Origin: Fen-1359 sp963710355 | GTDB taxonomy: Bacteria > Planctomycetota > Phycisphaerae > Sedimentisphaerales > Anaerobacaceae | Direction: 5' to 3' | Assembly: GCA_963710355.1 (NCBI GenBank) | Contig: CAVPZU010000003.1 | Span: 620,001 to 684,000, forward strand | Length of the DNA: 64,000 nucleotides | In this document: positions 1 to 9,058 of the stretch, one piece after another | Numbering within the stretch: the stretch's first letter is position 1 | Layout of the letters: every line of letters starts with the position of its first letter | Translations under genes and position numbers: made by a program | The notes under the pieces: generated by a model | What the model was told of the DNA's origin: nothing | Databases searched by the model: none | What the model saw: the letters and a program-made list of their open reading frames with translations, nothing else

Positions 1-443
1 ACCTTCTTAATCGGGACATACCTGATGCCGGTTGCGCCGGGGCAAGTCTTATCCTTACCGCAGAAAACTTCGCTCTGGTATCCCTTTACATTTTTGATTG
101 CCTGACGAATAGACCTCAAAAGTTCGGGCCTGTCCCGCTCAATTTCCTTATAAGCTTCCTTCAAATCCGACAGCGGTATCTTAAATTCTGCCGGCATTAA
201 TTTAACTTTATCGAACCGATACGTATATCCTGCTACTGCCTCATCGCTGGTTTTGAATTCCCGCTGGTTTATATCGCCCTCTTCTGCGACATTACGAATA
301 ATCTCCAATACGACCTTTACCTCATCGCTGTAGCAACCGGAGAACATTCCTCGCGGCCTGTTCTTCTGTCTTAACATCTTCAACTTCTCTTTATAATCGG
401 ATTGAGAGGGCAAAATCAGAATTTTTGAAAGGTCGGCTGGCAC
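1..443 (-). CDS. hisD: Histidinol dehydrogenase, N-terminal part (cut by window edge)
   Basis: HisD carries out the last two steps of histidine biosynthesis, oxidising histidinol to histidine with NAD in the cytoplasm. Only about the first 147 residues are in the window. They show the family's N-terminal pattern: a helix with EVKVVLEIIRNVAEEGD, then YRFDKVKL, an ERDRPELLRSIRQAI helix, KGYQSEVF, and a final RYVPIKKV that leads into the usual VGVYVPGG loop just past the edge. The NAD and zinc sites are outside the window. I chose the GTG start at 443 because AGGAG lies six bases upstream, overlapping the stop of the preceding gene 10 bases away. That spacing points to co-transcription with the secreted protein at 453-1259. 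No other his gene is visible here. Confidence 0.85.
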   Translation of the reverse strand, partial: MPADLSKILILPSQSDYKEKLKMLRQKNRPRGMFSGCYSDEVKVVLEIIRNVAEEGDINQREFKTSDEAVAGYTYRFDKVKLMPAEFKIPLSDLKEAYKEIERDRPELLRSIRQAIKNVKGYQSEVFCGKDKTCPGATGIRYVPIKK

Positions 444-452
444 AGAACGCTC

Positions 453-1259
453 CTATTTGGGAAAATTGCCGTTGCTATAGACGCGGCTGGTTCGCTGCAA
501 CAATAGATAGAAATTGTCCTGATATTTGGTCACAATGCCGGCTGCTTTGAAACGAATCGCTTCCGGTTCGTTCTTCTTCGCAGAAACAGCCTTCTCGAGC
601 GTCTGGCAGGGCAGCAGTGTTATCGTTGTTTTGTCGATATTCCTACCAAGGGCGTCAAAGACAAAGGCGTATTGACCGTTGCCCTGCTTTACTATGTAGC
701 CGGTCCTGTCGGCAAGGATATGGTCCTGTTTCAGCTCAAGGCCTCTGCGGAGTTGTACCGGCTCAATTGTCTTGCCGCTCGTAAGCTTTTCAAGTATATC
801 AGGCGGGATGCTTAACGGGTCATTCGACTCATTAACAGTAAGCCGCATCTGTGTCTGGGCCTGCTTTTGTTTATCAATCTGTTTGAAGGGAAGAAAATAA
901 ACCGGAAATATATAATTCCTGCCCCCGTATGTCGTCACTCTTGCCCACAGGCGAAAACCGCAATCCGGCTCAGCCTTCAGGTTCTCAACCATTTTTGAAA
1001 GCCCTATCGAGGCAAGCACTTCAACAGCAGTCCCCGCCTTGATAACAGCCTTATCGTCGCTTATATCCGCATCGGCAACAAATTTATATACCCCCTTGTC
1101 ATCAGGACCGATTAACTTCCCGTCAACGCCATCAATTAAAAAACCATCCCGCAATCCGCCTGCGGCGGAACCGCTGTCGTTGCCCGCCGCAAAAACAATC
1201 GGGATGGTCATCAACAAAACAGCAGCAAATGTTGCTATCTTTAGTATCGATTTTGCCAC
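453..1259 (-). CDS. Secreted protein of unknown function
   Basis: I do not recognise a family. The 268-residue product starts with a clear signal peptide (hydrophobic core FAAVLLMTIPIVF, then FAAG), so it is probably exported. The mature part mixes strands and short helices and has one Cys near residue 100; I saw no catalytic motif. The start is GTG with GAGG about 10 bases upstream. The gene sits between aconitase and hisD on the same strand and ends 10 bases before hisD, so it is probably co-transcribed with hisD, although the functional link is obscure. A REP-like palindrome (1155-1169) lies inside the reading frame just after the signal peptide and encodes part of SGSAAGG. Export is well supported; function is unknown. 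Confidence 0.7.
   Translation of the reverse strand: MAKSILKIATFAAVLLMTIPIVFAAGNDSGSAAGGLRDGFLIDGVDGKLIGPDDKGVYKFVADADISDDKAVIKAGTAVEVLASIGLSKMVENLKAEPDCGFRLWARVTTYGGRNYIFPVYFLPFKQIDKQKQAQTQMRLTVNESNDPLSIPPDILEKLTSGKTIEPVQLRRGLELKQDHILADRTGYIVKQGNGQYAFVFDALGRNIDKTTITLLPCQTLEKAVSAKKNEPEAIRFKAAGIVTKYQDNFYLLLQRTSRVYSNGNFPK
1155..1169. repeat. REP-like palindrome inside a coding region
   Basis: TCCGCC-TGC-GGCGGA is a member of the 15-bp palindrome family seen at 12 places in this window. Here it is in frame in the secreted-protein gene, just behind the signal peptide. Confidence 0.7.
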
Positions 1260-1309
1260 AATTTTCTACCTCAACTCTGTTTTCAAAATTTCCGCCGCCC
1301 GCTCTGCAT

Positions 1310-1324
1310 TCCGCCGCAGGCGGA
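1310..1324. repeat. REP-like palindrome, intergenic, with outer arms
   Basis: TCCGCC-GCA-GGCGGA is flanked by outer arms GCCCGC (left) and GCGGGC (right, near 1330), giving a nested hairpin between aconitase and the secreted protein. Its position in an intergenic gap fits an mRNA-stabilising or inert REP-like role. Confidence 0.7.
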
Positions 1325-1473
1325 CCGTAGGCGGGCTGAATACAGCGACCGGATTCCGGTTCGCGACCCTTTATCAAATCAACCAGCGGCTTCCAGAATC
1401 CGCCTACAAGTATAAGCGGTTTGCCCCTGTTTATAAAGCCCTTGTTTTTTAATTCCCAAACCACAGCCAGTTC

Positions 1474-1488
1474 TCCGCCTCCGGCGGA
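1474..1488. repeat. REP-like palindrome, intergenic, with outer arms
   Basis: TCCGCC-TCC-GGCGGA lies just downstream of the aconitase stop. A wider pair, GTTCTCCG (1470-1477) and CGGAGAAC (1503-1510), encloses it, so the whole can fold as a nested hairpin that overlaps the gene's last codons. Confidence 0.7.
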
Positions 1489-1499
1489 CCAGTAGCGGA

Positions 1500-3480
1500 C
1501 TACGGAGAACGGATTGTCTTTTTGCGCGTAAAGTTCAGCAGACCTCCTGACAGGAGAATTTGCCTTTCTCTGCCGGTTAAGTCAAGCCTTCCTATAAATT
1601 TATACGAACCCGTCTTGTTTACGATTGTTATCCGCTCGCTGTCCTTTATCACACCAGATAAATTATCGATTTCAAATTTGTCGCCGCAGTTTATCCTGTC
1701 ATAATCCGCAGCGTCGGCAAATTCAATCGGCACTATGCAGAAATTTATCAGATTGGCTTTGTGGATTCTCTCGATACTTTTTGCCAGAACTATCCGCACG
1801 CCTAAATACATCGGGCAAAGCGCCGCCTGCTCCCGCGATGAACCCTGGCCGTAACTTTGACCTGCCACGATTACCCCTGCCCGTCCCTTCGCCTTCAACT
1901 GAATCGCCCGCTGTGCAAATGTGGGTTTGCCTTCCTCGTTAAAACTGTTGAACACGACCTTCGCATATTCAGGCACATTCGAACGCAGCTTCAAAAATTG
2001 CCCTGCCGGCATAATATGGTCGGTCGTTATCTTGTCGCCGACCTTTATCAGAACCCCGCCCTTCAGATTATCAGGCAGCTCTTCCGCCCCTTCAGGCACA
2101 ACTATCGTCGGTCCTCGCAAAACCTCTGCCTTCGCCGCCTTATCCTCGGGCAGCGGCTTTTCTATCATACTATCATCAACGATAAATTCGAGGGACTCCT
2201 CAACTCGTGGATATCGAATACCGAAAAGTTCCGCTAGTTTCCTCGGGTCGGTTATTTCGCCGGTCAGGGCGGACGCAACCGCCGTTTCAGGGCTTACAAG
2301 ATAGACCTGGTCACCCTTCGTGCCGCTCCTGCCTGCAAAGTTGCGATTAAATGTCCGAAGACTTGCCACGCCGTCCGCCGGCGAAAAACCAAGTCCAATG
2401 CACGGCCCGCAGCCCGCCTCAAGTATCCGCACACCTGCCGCTATAATATCCGCAAACGCCCCATTGGTCGAGAGCATCTGTAAAACACTCCTGCTGCCCG
2501 GCGCAATCGCAAATTCAATCCTTTTGTCTATCTTCTTACCTTTCAAAACACCCGCAACCATCATCAAATCGGTAAAACTCGAATTCGTGCAGCTTCCTAT
2601 TGCAATCTGTCTTACAGGCACACCTTCAATTTCGCCGACGCTTTTTACATTATCCGGCGAAGATGGACAGGCAACAAGCGGCTCAAGAGCTGAAAGGTTT
2701 ATCTCAACGATTCTGTCATAATGAGCATCGGCGTCGGCTGATAAAGCCTGATAATCTTTCGGCCTTTTCTGGGCAGTCAAAAACCTCTTCGTCTGCTCAT
2801 CGCTCGGGAAAATGCTCGTCGTGACACCCAGCTCCGCCCCCATATTTGCTATCGTTGCCCGCTGCGGCACCGTCAAACTTTTAACGCCGTCACCAAAATA
2901 TTCAACCACCCAGCCGACATTGCCTTTTGTGGTAAGGATGCCGAGCAATTCAAGCAAACAATCCTTTGCCGCAACCCAGTCAGCCAGTTGCCCGGATAGC
3001 TCAACACCGAGAACTTTCGGATACCTCAAATAAAAAGCCCCGCCCGCCATAGCGACCGTCACATCGAGCCCGCCCGCACCTATCGCCAGGCTGCCTATCC
3101 CGCCGCCGGTCGGCGTGTGCGAATCGCTGCCCAAAAGCGTTACGCCGGGCCTGGCAAAACGTTCCAAATGGACCTGATGGCAGATGCCGTTGCCCGGCCT
3201 GGAAAAATACACGCCGCTCTTTGCCGCTATCGTCTGCAAATACAAATGGTCGTTGTGCCCCTCCGGGCCGAATTGCGCCATATTGTGGTCAACATAGCTT
3301 ACCGACAGTCTCCGTTCTCACCCTGCCCGCACCCATCAATTCGTAAAGCAAAAATGCGGTCGTCCCCGTTGCATCCTGTGTAAGCGTCTGGTCAATGTGA
3401 ATACCGACCTCCTCGCCGACAGCCGGCCTTCCTTCAACCAAATGCAGCGACAGAATCTTGTGAACAAGGCTTTGCCCCAT
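1500..3480 (-). CDS. acn: Aconitate hydratase, split by a one-base frameshift
   Basis: Aconitase interconverts citrate and isocitrate in the TCA cycle using a 4Fe-4S cluster. The reading frame is broken: residues 1-58 are encoded at 3480-3310, then one extra base (near 3309) shifts the frame; the rest reads LSVSYVDHNMAQFGPEGHND and continues to 1500. Joined, the product is about 659 aa, matching the shorter Aquifex-type aconitase family. Visible family features are GSDSHTPTGGG, GSCTNSS and EAGCGPC (cluster cysteines), and GQSYGQGSSRE in the swivel domain. I place the start at the ATG at 3480, with GGAG eight bases upstream, rather than the in-frame GTG at 3501. Because all domains are well conserved, a sequencing indel is at least as likely as a true pseudogene. 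An ATG at 3281 could give a shortened product lacking the N-terminus. Confidence 0.85.
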
Positions 3481-3599
3481 TGAGGCTTCTCCTGAAGTCA
3501 CATTAAATTTTTCGCCGCCAGAAATTTAACATATCTGATAAAAAAAGACAAATTTAAAACTCATTCGCCGGCCTTATGCCAAAACTCAGCAATGAAAAT

Positions 3600-3640
3600 A
3601 AAAACGGCCTTGCACACTAAAGCACAAGGCCGCTTTTCAT
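3600..3640 (-). terminator. Rho-independent terminator after the first pseudopilin gene
   Basis: The stem CGGCCTTG/CAAGGCCG (3605-3632) has a 12-base loop and is followed on minus by TTTTTATTTT. It sits about 75 bases after the stop of the 3708-4667 gene. T-rich sequence on the plus side too means it could work in both directions. Confidence 0.8.
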
Positions 3641-3707
3641 TTTTCTTCCGCACCACAATGCTGCCTGCTAAAACCTGATGTTGAACTTTTTTATCAGCTA
3701 CCCCTTA

Positions 3708-4667
3708 TTAAGGGAATACAGAGCCCTGGTCCAACCCCTCGTTGATTAACACAGAATCCGTCTTTGTGGTCGCATAGAAGTTTGTGTTAAAGCAACGTGA
3801 GGATGCGGGAATGCCACCTTCCTGTATAGGATACTTTTTGGTCGCATCATTATATGTATAGATATTGTCACCGCCAAATCCACAATATGGCTCTCGCTCA
3901 AAAGAAACGTGGCAATCGTTAAACAGGATGTTTTGGCCATCCCTCTTATGATTAGGACTGTTGCCCCATCTTTCCGTCTCAACGGTGCCTCCATCACCTC
4001 TATACATGTAAGGGTGTGTGCCGTCGTTCCAAATTGGATCCACCGTCAGAACCATGTATGGGCTTCTGTCTGCCATAATCACAATACCGGCGTCACTGAG
4101 GGAATTGATGGGAAAATAACCGGGTTGGCCTACCCGGACGAATGGATACTGGTAGGCATAACTGTAATGCTTCAAAATATTATAATTTGTGCCATCAGGA
4201 CCGGTCCAAGGCCCAAAATCCCAGGCTAACATAATGTCCTGCGGATTAAGATTATTGGGTAAGTAATTTGCCAGCTTAAACTCTGATGCACCCGTGTCGC
4301 CGCCGCAAATAAAAGTCTTCGGGGCCACATCCCCATATTTGACCAAGTAATACAGACAGGCTCCGATTGTCGCCTTGTTGTTTGGTGGCGTCCCATAAGC
4401 AAGCACCTCTGTCGTGGCGTCCCAATGAGCAGTCCCCGTCGTGCCGCCCCACGTACTGTTCGCGCCGCCCGCACGAACATATTGGTCGTGGAAATCGTTG
4501 GCATACATCATCATCGCCTTGCCTATGCTGGCCAGATGCGACCCGCAAACTACCTGCTGCGCCAAGCCCCTCACCCTTGCCAGGGCAGGCATCAGAATGC
4601 TCATCAGCAGCGCTATAATCGCTATGACGACCAGCAGCTCAACTAATGTAAAACCCTTGCGTTTCAT
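3708..4667 (-). CDS. Type II secretion-like pseudopilin (prepilin N-methylation motif), paralogue A
   Basis: The 319-residue protein begins with MKRKGFTLVELLVVIAIIAL, the prepilin peptidase recognition site (cleaved after the Gly, with E at +5) fused to the long hydrophobic helix of pseudopilins. The globular part is the type abundant in Planctomycetes, ending in a motif related to H-x9-DG (NHKRDGQNILFNDCHVSF). In this copy the usual DG is DC. Such proteins are processed by a prepilin peptidase and assembled at the inner membrane, but the roles of these multi-copy versions are unknown. AGGAG lies upstream of the ATG. It has its own terminator and an AT-rich upstream region, so it is probably a single-gene unit. 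It is clearly paralogous to the next gene at 5326-6348. Cysteines at TFICGGD and YCGFGGD are shared between the two. Confidence 0.85.
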   Translation of the reverse strand: MKRKGFTLVELLVVIAIIALLMSILMPALARVRGLAQQVVCGSHLASIGKAMMMYANDFHDQYVRAGGANSTWGGTTGTAHWDATTEVLAYGTPPNNKATIGACLYYLVKYGDVAPKTFICGGDTGASEFKLANYLPNNLNPQDIMLAWDFGPWTGPDGTNYNILKHYSYAYQYPFVRVGQPGYFPINSLSDAGIVIMADRSPYMVLTVDPIWNDGTHPYMYRGDGGTVETERWGNSPNHKRDGQNILFNDCHVSFEREPYCGFGGDNIYTYNDATKKYPIQEGGIPASSRCFNTNFYATTKTDSVLINEGLDQGSVFP

Positions 4668-5223
4668 AATTTTTCTCCTTTATTATCGCCGAGATTCGCA
4701 GGACCAGCCTTTAGCGGGCCCATCCATATTTAATCCCAAATGATTCCAGACATATTTTTCCATGCGAACCTCAAAACCATTTTTCTTTCAGCCCGCAAAG
4801 GCTGCTTTCAACCTCACTAAACCTCTTAAAGGTGTTGTCACAACAATCTCTTTTTTGTCAGAATCGACATTATAATGATGCAAAAATCCAAAAGAACAAC
4901 ACTTTGAATCTTCTATGGGCAGGTTCTTACAGAAATGATTATGAATAATACCAAAACTATGATAACACTTTATAATCTAATTATTATATACGTCTAACCT
5001 GTCCTGACTTCACCTTTAATATAGCAAGCAAAACCCGCCACGTCAAGATAATTTTCGGCCTTTCTCGGTTTTTTGATTAAATTTTCTCGTCAAAATTTTT
5101 TTCCCATCAGTTCTTGTTTAGATATTCTCTTTCCAGCTTAAATTCATCCGGTTATTCAATTAAATTTTTATCAAAAAACTAAAAATTGATTTTTTTTGAT
5201 GTTTAACAAACTATAATTGTCAA
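4668..5223. other. AT-rich intergenic region upstream of pseudopilin A
   Basis: About 560 bases hold no plausible gene. The region is markedly AT-rich from about 4900 to 5220, and presumably contains the minus-strand promoter of the 3708-4667 gene; I could not single out a convincing -35/-10 pair. Confidence 0.4.
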
Positions 5224-5253
5224 AAAACCGCCGGCCTGCTCGCCGGCGGTTTT
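5224..5253 (-). terminator. Rho-independent terminator after the second pseudopilin gene
   Basis: The stem AAAACCGCCGGC/GCCGGCGGTTTT has a six-base loop (5236-5241) and is followed on minus by more T. It lies about 70 bases after the stop of the 5326-6348 gene. Confidence 0.85.
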
Positions 5254-5325
5254 CTATGAGTCATTTTTAGGCCTTCTTATTATCAGGCTTCTAATTAGAT
5301 TCGAGCGCCCCAGCTACATATTATC

Positions 5326-6348
5326 TTATAAATTGGAGCCTACGCTGCCCTGACTCTGACCCTCATTAATCAGTAATGAGTCGTCGCTCAGAGATAATTT
5401 CATGGTGTTATTAAAAATCCTGGTTCCGCCCGGTAAAGTGCCTGCCTCTCTTCTAAGCCCTGCTGCGGGGGCTGGGGCTATTGTATAAATGTTGTCGCCG
5501 TCGATACCACAGTAAGGCACTGTATTGAACGAAACCGACCCGTCATTAAACAGAACATTCTGGCCGTCATTATCGTGGTTTGTGGAATTACCCCATCTTT
5601 CCGTCGCGGCATTTGGTTTAGGAATGGTCGCATTAAATTGATATGCAGATCTCTTTGAATCCGGACTGAGGACAAGATATGGGCTTCTGTCGGCCAGCAC
5701 CGCAAGACGCGGGTCGCTCTGCGTGCCGAGAACATCAACAAGCCGTATATTACTCGACCCCAACGCCGAAACAGGGTCTTGATACGCATAGCTGTAATAT
5801 TGCGCCACATACATACCCCCCGTTGCTGGGGTGACAGCGGTAGCACTGGTGTAACTACCGCCTCCAAAATCCCAGGCATCGCTTAATGTCTTTATTCTGG
5901 AAGCGTAGCCGGTAAAGTCGCTGAGGTCAAATGGTTTTGCACCCTTGTCGCCTTTGCATATAAAGGACTTTGTACCCACATCAACATACTTGATAAGCTG
6001 ATAGAGACTGGCGCCAACAGTCGCAGTTCCGTTTTGCCAGACAATGTTCTGTGAGCCAGTCGGAATAGCTACGGAAGTCTCACCAAACGCATGTCTTTCA
6101 TCTGCTGCATCCCAATGAGCAGTCGGACCCCACAAAGAATTCCTGCCGCCTGCAAGCGGATACTCGCCGTTGTTTGATTGTGAATACGTCAATAGCGCCT
6201 TGTGAAGTCCGCCAAGGTTGGCGCCGCAGACCGCCCGCTGAGCCATCTTCCTTACCATACCCAGAGCCGGCATCAGAATCCCCATCAGAAGAGCTATAAT
6301 CGCTATAACAACCAGCAGCTCAACTAATGTAAAACCTTTTCTTTTCAT
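5326..6348 (-). CDS. Type II secretion-like pseudopilin (prepilin N-methylation motif), paralogue B
   Basis: This 340-residue protein has the same N-terminal MKRKGFTLVELLVVIAIIAL as the gene at 3708 and the same layout: N-terminal helix, GANLGGLHKALLTYSQ region, two conserved Cys sites (SFICKGDKG and YCGIDGDNIYT) and a C-terminal HDNDGQNVLFNDGSVSF, which keeps the canonical DG. The ATG has AAGGAG about eight bases upstream. It is followed by its own terminator and, on the upstream side, by the anti-sigma/ECF pair at 6443-7370, 94 bases away. That proximity suggests, but does not prove, control by that sigma factor. The two copies have diverged well beyond recent duplication in the middle of the protein. 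Function beyond pseudopilin assembly is unknown. Confidence 0.85.
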   Translation of the reverse strand: MKRKGFTLVELLVVIAIIALLMGILMPALGMVRKMAQRAVCGANLGGLHKALLTYSQSNNGEYPLAGGRNSLWGPTAHWDAADERHAFGETSVAIPTGSQNIVWQNGTATVGASLYQLIKYVDVGTKSFICKGDKGAKPFDLSDFTGYASRIKTLSDAWDFGGGSYTSATAVTPATGGMYVAQYYSYAYQDPVSALGSSNIRLVDVLGTQSDPRLAVLADRSPYLVLSPDSKRSAYQFNATIPKPNAATERWGNSTNHDNDGQNVLFNDGSVSFNTVPYCGIDGDNIYTIAPAPAAGLRREAGTLPGGTRIFNNTMKLSLSDDSLLINEGQSQGSVGSNL

Positions 6349-6442
6349 TCTGTTTCTCCTTTCAAAAACTTACGTTTCGCAATTCTTGTCTTTATTTGGT
6401 TTCTCTACAACCTGCCATTCCGGAAACAGGTTTATGTTAAAT

Positions 6443-6853
6443 TCATTTTATCGTCACTGAACAGACGTCCATAAAATTCTTTAAGTCATAAAGCCAGTTC
6501 AGCGTCTTTATGCTGTAAAATGTCACAAAAAGAATAACCGCAGCGGCAGCCGCCAACTTAAATGCAGGGTGGTCAATCAAGCTGTTAATCCTTGCGATAA
6601 CCTTATCCCTTCGGCTTGTCTCGACGCAAAAAAGAGCCCCAATTACGTCACCCTGTTGCCTTTCGAGGTCCACCTCGAAACCTGCAAACAGCCCGCCCAG
6701 CAATTCATCCTCGCTTTTCATCGCAACTTCAAAGGCTGCACATTCGGAACAGCCCTTGATGTGGTCCCGCAGCTTCTCCTCTTGGCCCTTCGTGAGGCCT
6801 CCGCTGAAAGAATCTGCAATCCTGTCTTTGAAATTATCACAATTCTGGTTCAT
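6443..6853 (-). CDS. Membrane anti-sigma factor with zinc-finger-like motif
   Basis: The 136-residue product has an N-terminal cytoplasmic segment with HIKGCSECAAF (H-x3-C-x2-C), the core of the ZAS zinc-finger anti-sigma domain, preceded by a Cys near residue 5. A single membrane helix near residues 98-116 (LAAAAAVILFVTFYS) is followed by a short external tail. Anti-sigma proteins of this type hold an ECF sigma factor inactive at the membrane until a signal releases it. The gene overlaps the end of the ECF sigma gene upstream by 17 bases, so the two are translationally coupled and form a cognate pair. The external part is too short to be a sensor domain on its own, so a partner may sense the signal. 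Confidence 0.75.
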   Translation of the reverse strand: MNQNCDNFKDRIADSFSGGLTKGQEEKLRDHIKGCSECAAFEVAMKSEDELLGGLFAGFEVDLERQQGDVIGALFCVETSRRDKVIARINSLIDHPAFKLAAAAAVILFVTFYSIKTLNWLYDLKNFMDVCSVTIK

Positions 6854-7370
6854 TGTTTGTCCCTCCGGTCAGCCATTTATGTAATTGTTTCCTCGCATCG
6901 CGTATCCTGCTGCATACATTCGAATGCGAAATTTTGAACCTTTCAGCAATACTCTTTGTGCTTTTGTTATCAAAATAATACATAACTAAAGGCAACCTTA
7001 ACTCCAGCGGCAGCCGCCTTATCACTGCCTGCAAATCCCGATTGTCCGGCGACTTCGGCGAGTCTGCCGCATTATGCTCTGCCAAAATTACCTTCACATG
7101 TTTTTTTCTGCGAATCAAATCAATGCAAAGATTTCTGGCCACTCGCAAAACCCATTGCTCAAAACGTTCACCCTTGCGTAATGTCCCGATTTTCAAATAG
7201 CATGCCAGCATCGTATCCTGTGCAATATCTTCCGCATCAGCCGCATTCCCTAATATGCCGTAACAAGCCGCAAAAACATGCTTGTAATACCTTCTGACAA
7301 GGGCCGCATAAGCCTCCCTGTCCCCATTCCTTGAAGCAACAACCAGATCTCGGTCCGTTCGCTCATCCAA
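6837..7370 (-). CDS. ECF-type RNA polymerase sigma factor
   Basis: The 177-residue protein has sigma region 2 (YYKHVFAACYGILGNAADAEDIAQDTMLACY, split here only in description; key acidic EDIAQD motif) and region 4 (LPLELRLPLVMYYFDNKS followed by an HTH with SIAERFKISHSNVCSRI). It lacks regions 1 and 3, as expected for the ECF group. It directs RNA polymerase to a small regulon and is coupled by overlap to the anti-sigma gene at 6443-6853. Upstream on minus, ACAAGG and CGTC lie in a loosely ECF-like arrangement (about 7395-7425), but the spacing is shorter than usual. The two pseudopilin genes downstream are possible targets; this is inference from position only. Confidence 0.85.
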   Translation of the reverse strand: MDERTDRDLVVASRNGDREAYAALVRRYYKHVFAACYGILGNAADAEDIAQDTMLACYLKIGTLRKGERFEQWVLRVARNLCIDLIRRKKHVKVILAEHNAADSPKSPDNRDLQAVIRRLPLELRLPLVMYYFDNKSTKSIAERFKISHSNVCSRIRDARKQLHKWLTGGTNNEPEL

Positions 7371-7622
7371 ATTCAGCCCTTTTTTCCCTTTCTTCTATCC
7401 ACCAATAATGACGAATAATACACCACCCTTGTGCAAAAAAATCATTTTTTTTCACAAGTCCTATAAAAATACCATTCCCCGCCTTTTTACCAACTCTAAA
7501 AACTGCTAATCTAACCAAAATTTCCTATTTTGTCAAACAATTTCCTCACACTGATACTTGAAAACCTGCTAAATATCGGCTTATATATCGTCTTGTCCGT
7601 ATTTTTTCAGGAATAAATAACA

Positions 7623-9050
7623 ATGATAAGCAAACAGAAACTCGAAACAATCGACAAATTGCTCCAAAAACACAATCAAACTCATCTTTTGGCCTTTTGG
7701 GGAAAGTTAGATGATAAACAGCAGCAATCACTTCTGTCGCAAATCCAGCAGCTGGACTTTCAGGCTATTGACAAGTGGATAGAACAACATGTCAAAACGG
7801 ACGCTTCTTTTCAGATGCCAAGCAGTTTAGAGCCGGCCCCATCATATCCGCCCGCGGCGGACAGCCCCAAGATGAAACAAAAATACCAACAGGCTGTAGA
7901 GACAGGCAAAGAGCTTATTTCTACCGGCAGGGTCGGCGCTTTCGTTGTAGCAGGTGGACAGGGCACGCGCCTGGGTCTTGAATGCCCGAAGGGAGACCTC
8001 CCGATAAGCCCCGTTAAAAACAAGACTCTTTTTCAAATCTTCGCAGAGACAATCAAGGCAGCCTCAAAGAAATACAACACCGCCATCCCCTGGTATATTA
8101 TGACAAGCCCGCCAAATTACCAGCAGACACTCGATATTTTCCAAAACAATGATTACTATGGCTTGAACAAAAAAGACATATTTATTTTTCAGCAGGGGAC
8201 TATTCCCAATTTTGATTTCGATGGCAAAATCCTGCTCTCCGATAAGGCCGCTATAGCCTGCTCACCTGATGGTCACGGCGGAGGTATCCGAGCCCTTTAC
8301 AAAAGCGGCGCCATTGAAGATATGAAAAAACGCAGCATCGAAATCCTCACCTATTGGCAGGTTGATAACCCGCTGGTAAAGGTTTTCGACCCGCTCTTTA
8401 TCGGCCTGCACGTTCTCGATAAGGCCGAGATGAGCTCAAAGGCCGTAATCAAAAACAACCCGAAGGAAAAGGTCGGCAACTTCTGTCTGGTTGATAGCAA
8501 AACTACGGTCATCGAATACAGCGACCTGCCGGATGAATTCGCAGAAAAACACAACGCAGACGGCTCGCTCGCCTTCGAGCTCGGCAGCATCGCCATACAT
8601 ATAATAAACCGCAGTTTTATTGAGAAGTTAAATTCCGGCAACCTGACCCTTCCTTTTCATAAGGCGATAAAGAAAATTCCTTATGTCGATAGTTCCGGCA
8701 ATCTGATAAGGCCCAAAGAGCCGAACGGCATAAAATTAGAATGTTTTATCTTTGACGCCCTGCCTCTGGCGACAAATTCGGTTATCCTCCAGACACTCCG
8801 CAGCGAGGAATTTGCGCCTGTCAAAAACGAAACAGGTCCAGACAGCCCGCAGGTCACCAGGAAAATGATGGCTGAACGCTGGGCAGCCTGGCTCGAAGCC
8901 GCAGGTGAAACCATCCCCAGAAAAGCCGACGGTTCTGCGGATTGTTTGATTGAAATATCGCCGCTTTTCGCCGTCGATAAAGACGACGTTGCAGAAAAGA
9001 AAAACCAGATACCAAAAATAAAACGAGGCGACAAAATTTATATAAGCTGA
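7623..9050 (+). CDS. UDPGP-family nucleotidyltransferase (UDP-GlcNAc/UDP-Glc pyrophosphorylase)
   Basis: The 475-residue protein belongs to the eukaryote-like UDPGP family, which makes UDP-sugars from UTP and a sugar 1-phosphate. The nucleotide-binding signature VVAGGQGTRLG is at about residues 103-113, followed by PKGDLPISP, PWYIMTSPPN, and VDNPLVKVFDPLFIG with FELGSIAIHI later. The pattern resembles eukaryotic UAP (UDP-N-acetylglucosamine pyrophosphorylase) more than bacterial GalU or GlmU; the true substrate cannot be fixed from sequence. AGGA lies 10 bases upstream of the ATG. The gene is divergent from the ECF sigma gene and convergent with queA, leaving only eight bases between the stops. 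A REP-like palindrome is in frame near residue 75-80 (encodes part of SYPPAADSP). Confidence 0.85.
   Translation: MISKQKLETIDKLLQKHNQTHLLAFWGKLDDKQQQSLLSQIQQLDFQAIDKWIEQHVKTDASFQMPSSLEPAPSYPPAADSPKMKQKYQQAVETGKELISTGRVGAFVVAGGQGTRLGLECPKGDLPISPVKNKTLFQIFAETIKAASKKYNTAIPWYIMTSPPNYQQTLDIFQNNDYYGLNKKDIFIFQQGTIPNFDFDGKILLSDKAAIACSPDGHGGGIRALYKSGAIEDMKKRSIEILTYWQVDNPLVKVFDPLFIGLHVLDKAEMSSKAVIKNNPKEKVGNFCLVDSKTTVIEYSDLPDEFAEKHNADGSLAFELGSIAIHIINRSFIEKLNSGNLTLPFHKAIKKIPYVDSSGNLIRPKEPNGIKLECFIFDALPLATNSVILQTLRSEEFAPVKNETGPDSPQVTRKMMAERWAAWLEAAGETIPRKADGSADCLIEISPLFAVDKDDVAEKKNQIPKIKRGDKIYIS
7847..7861. repeat. REP-like palindrome inside a coding region
   Basis: TCCGCC-CGC-GGCGGA lies in frame in the UDPGP-family gene, in a linker ahead of the catalytic domain (PPAAD). 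It is a perfect member of the family described under findings. Confidence 0.65.
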
Positions 9051-9058
9051 AACTTTTC

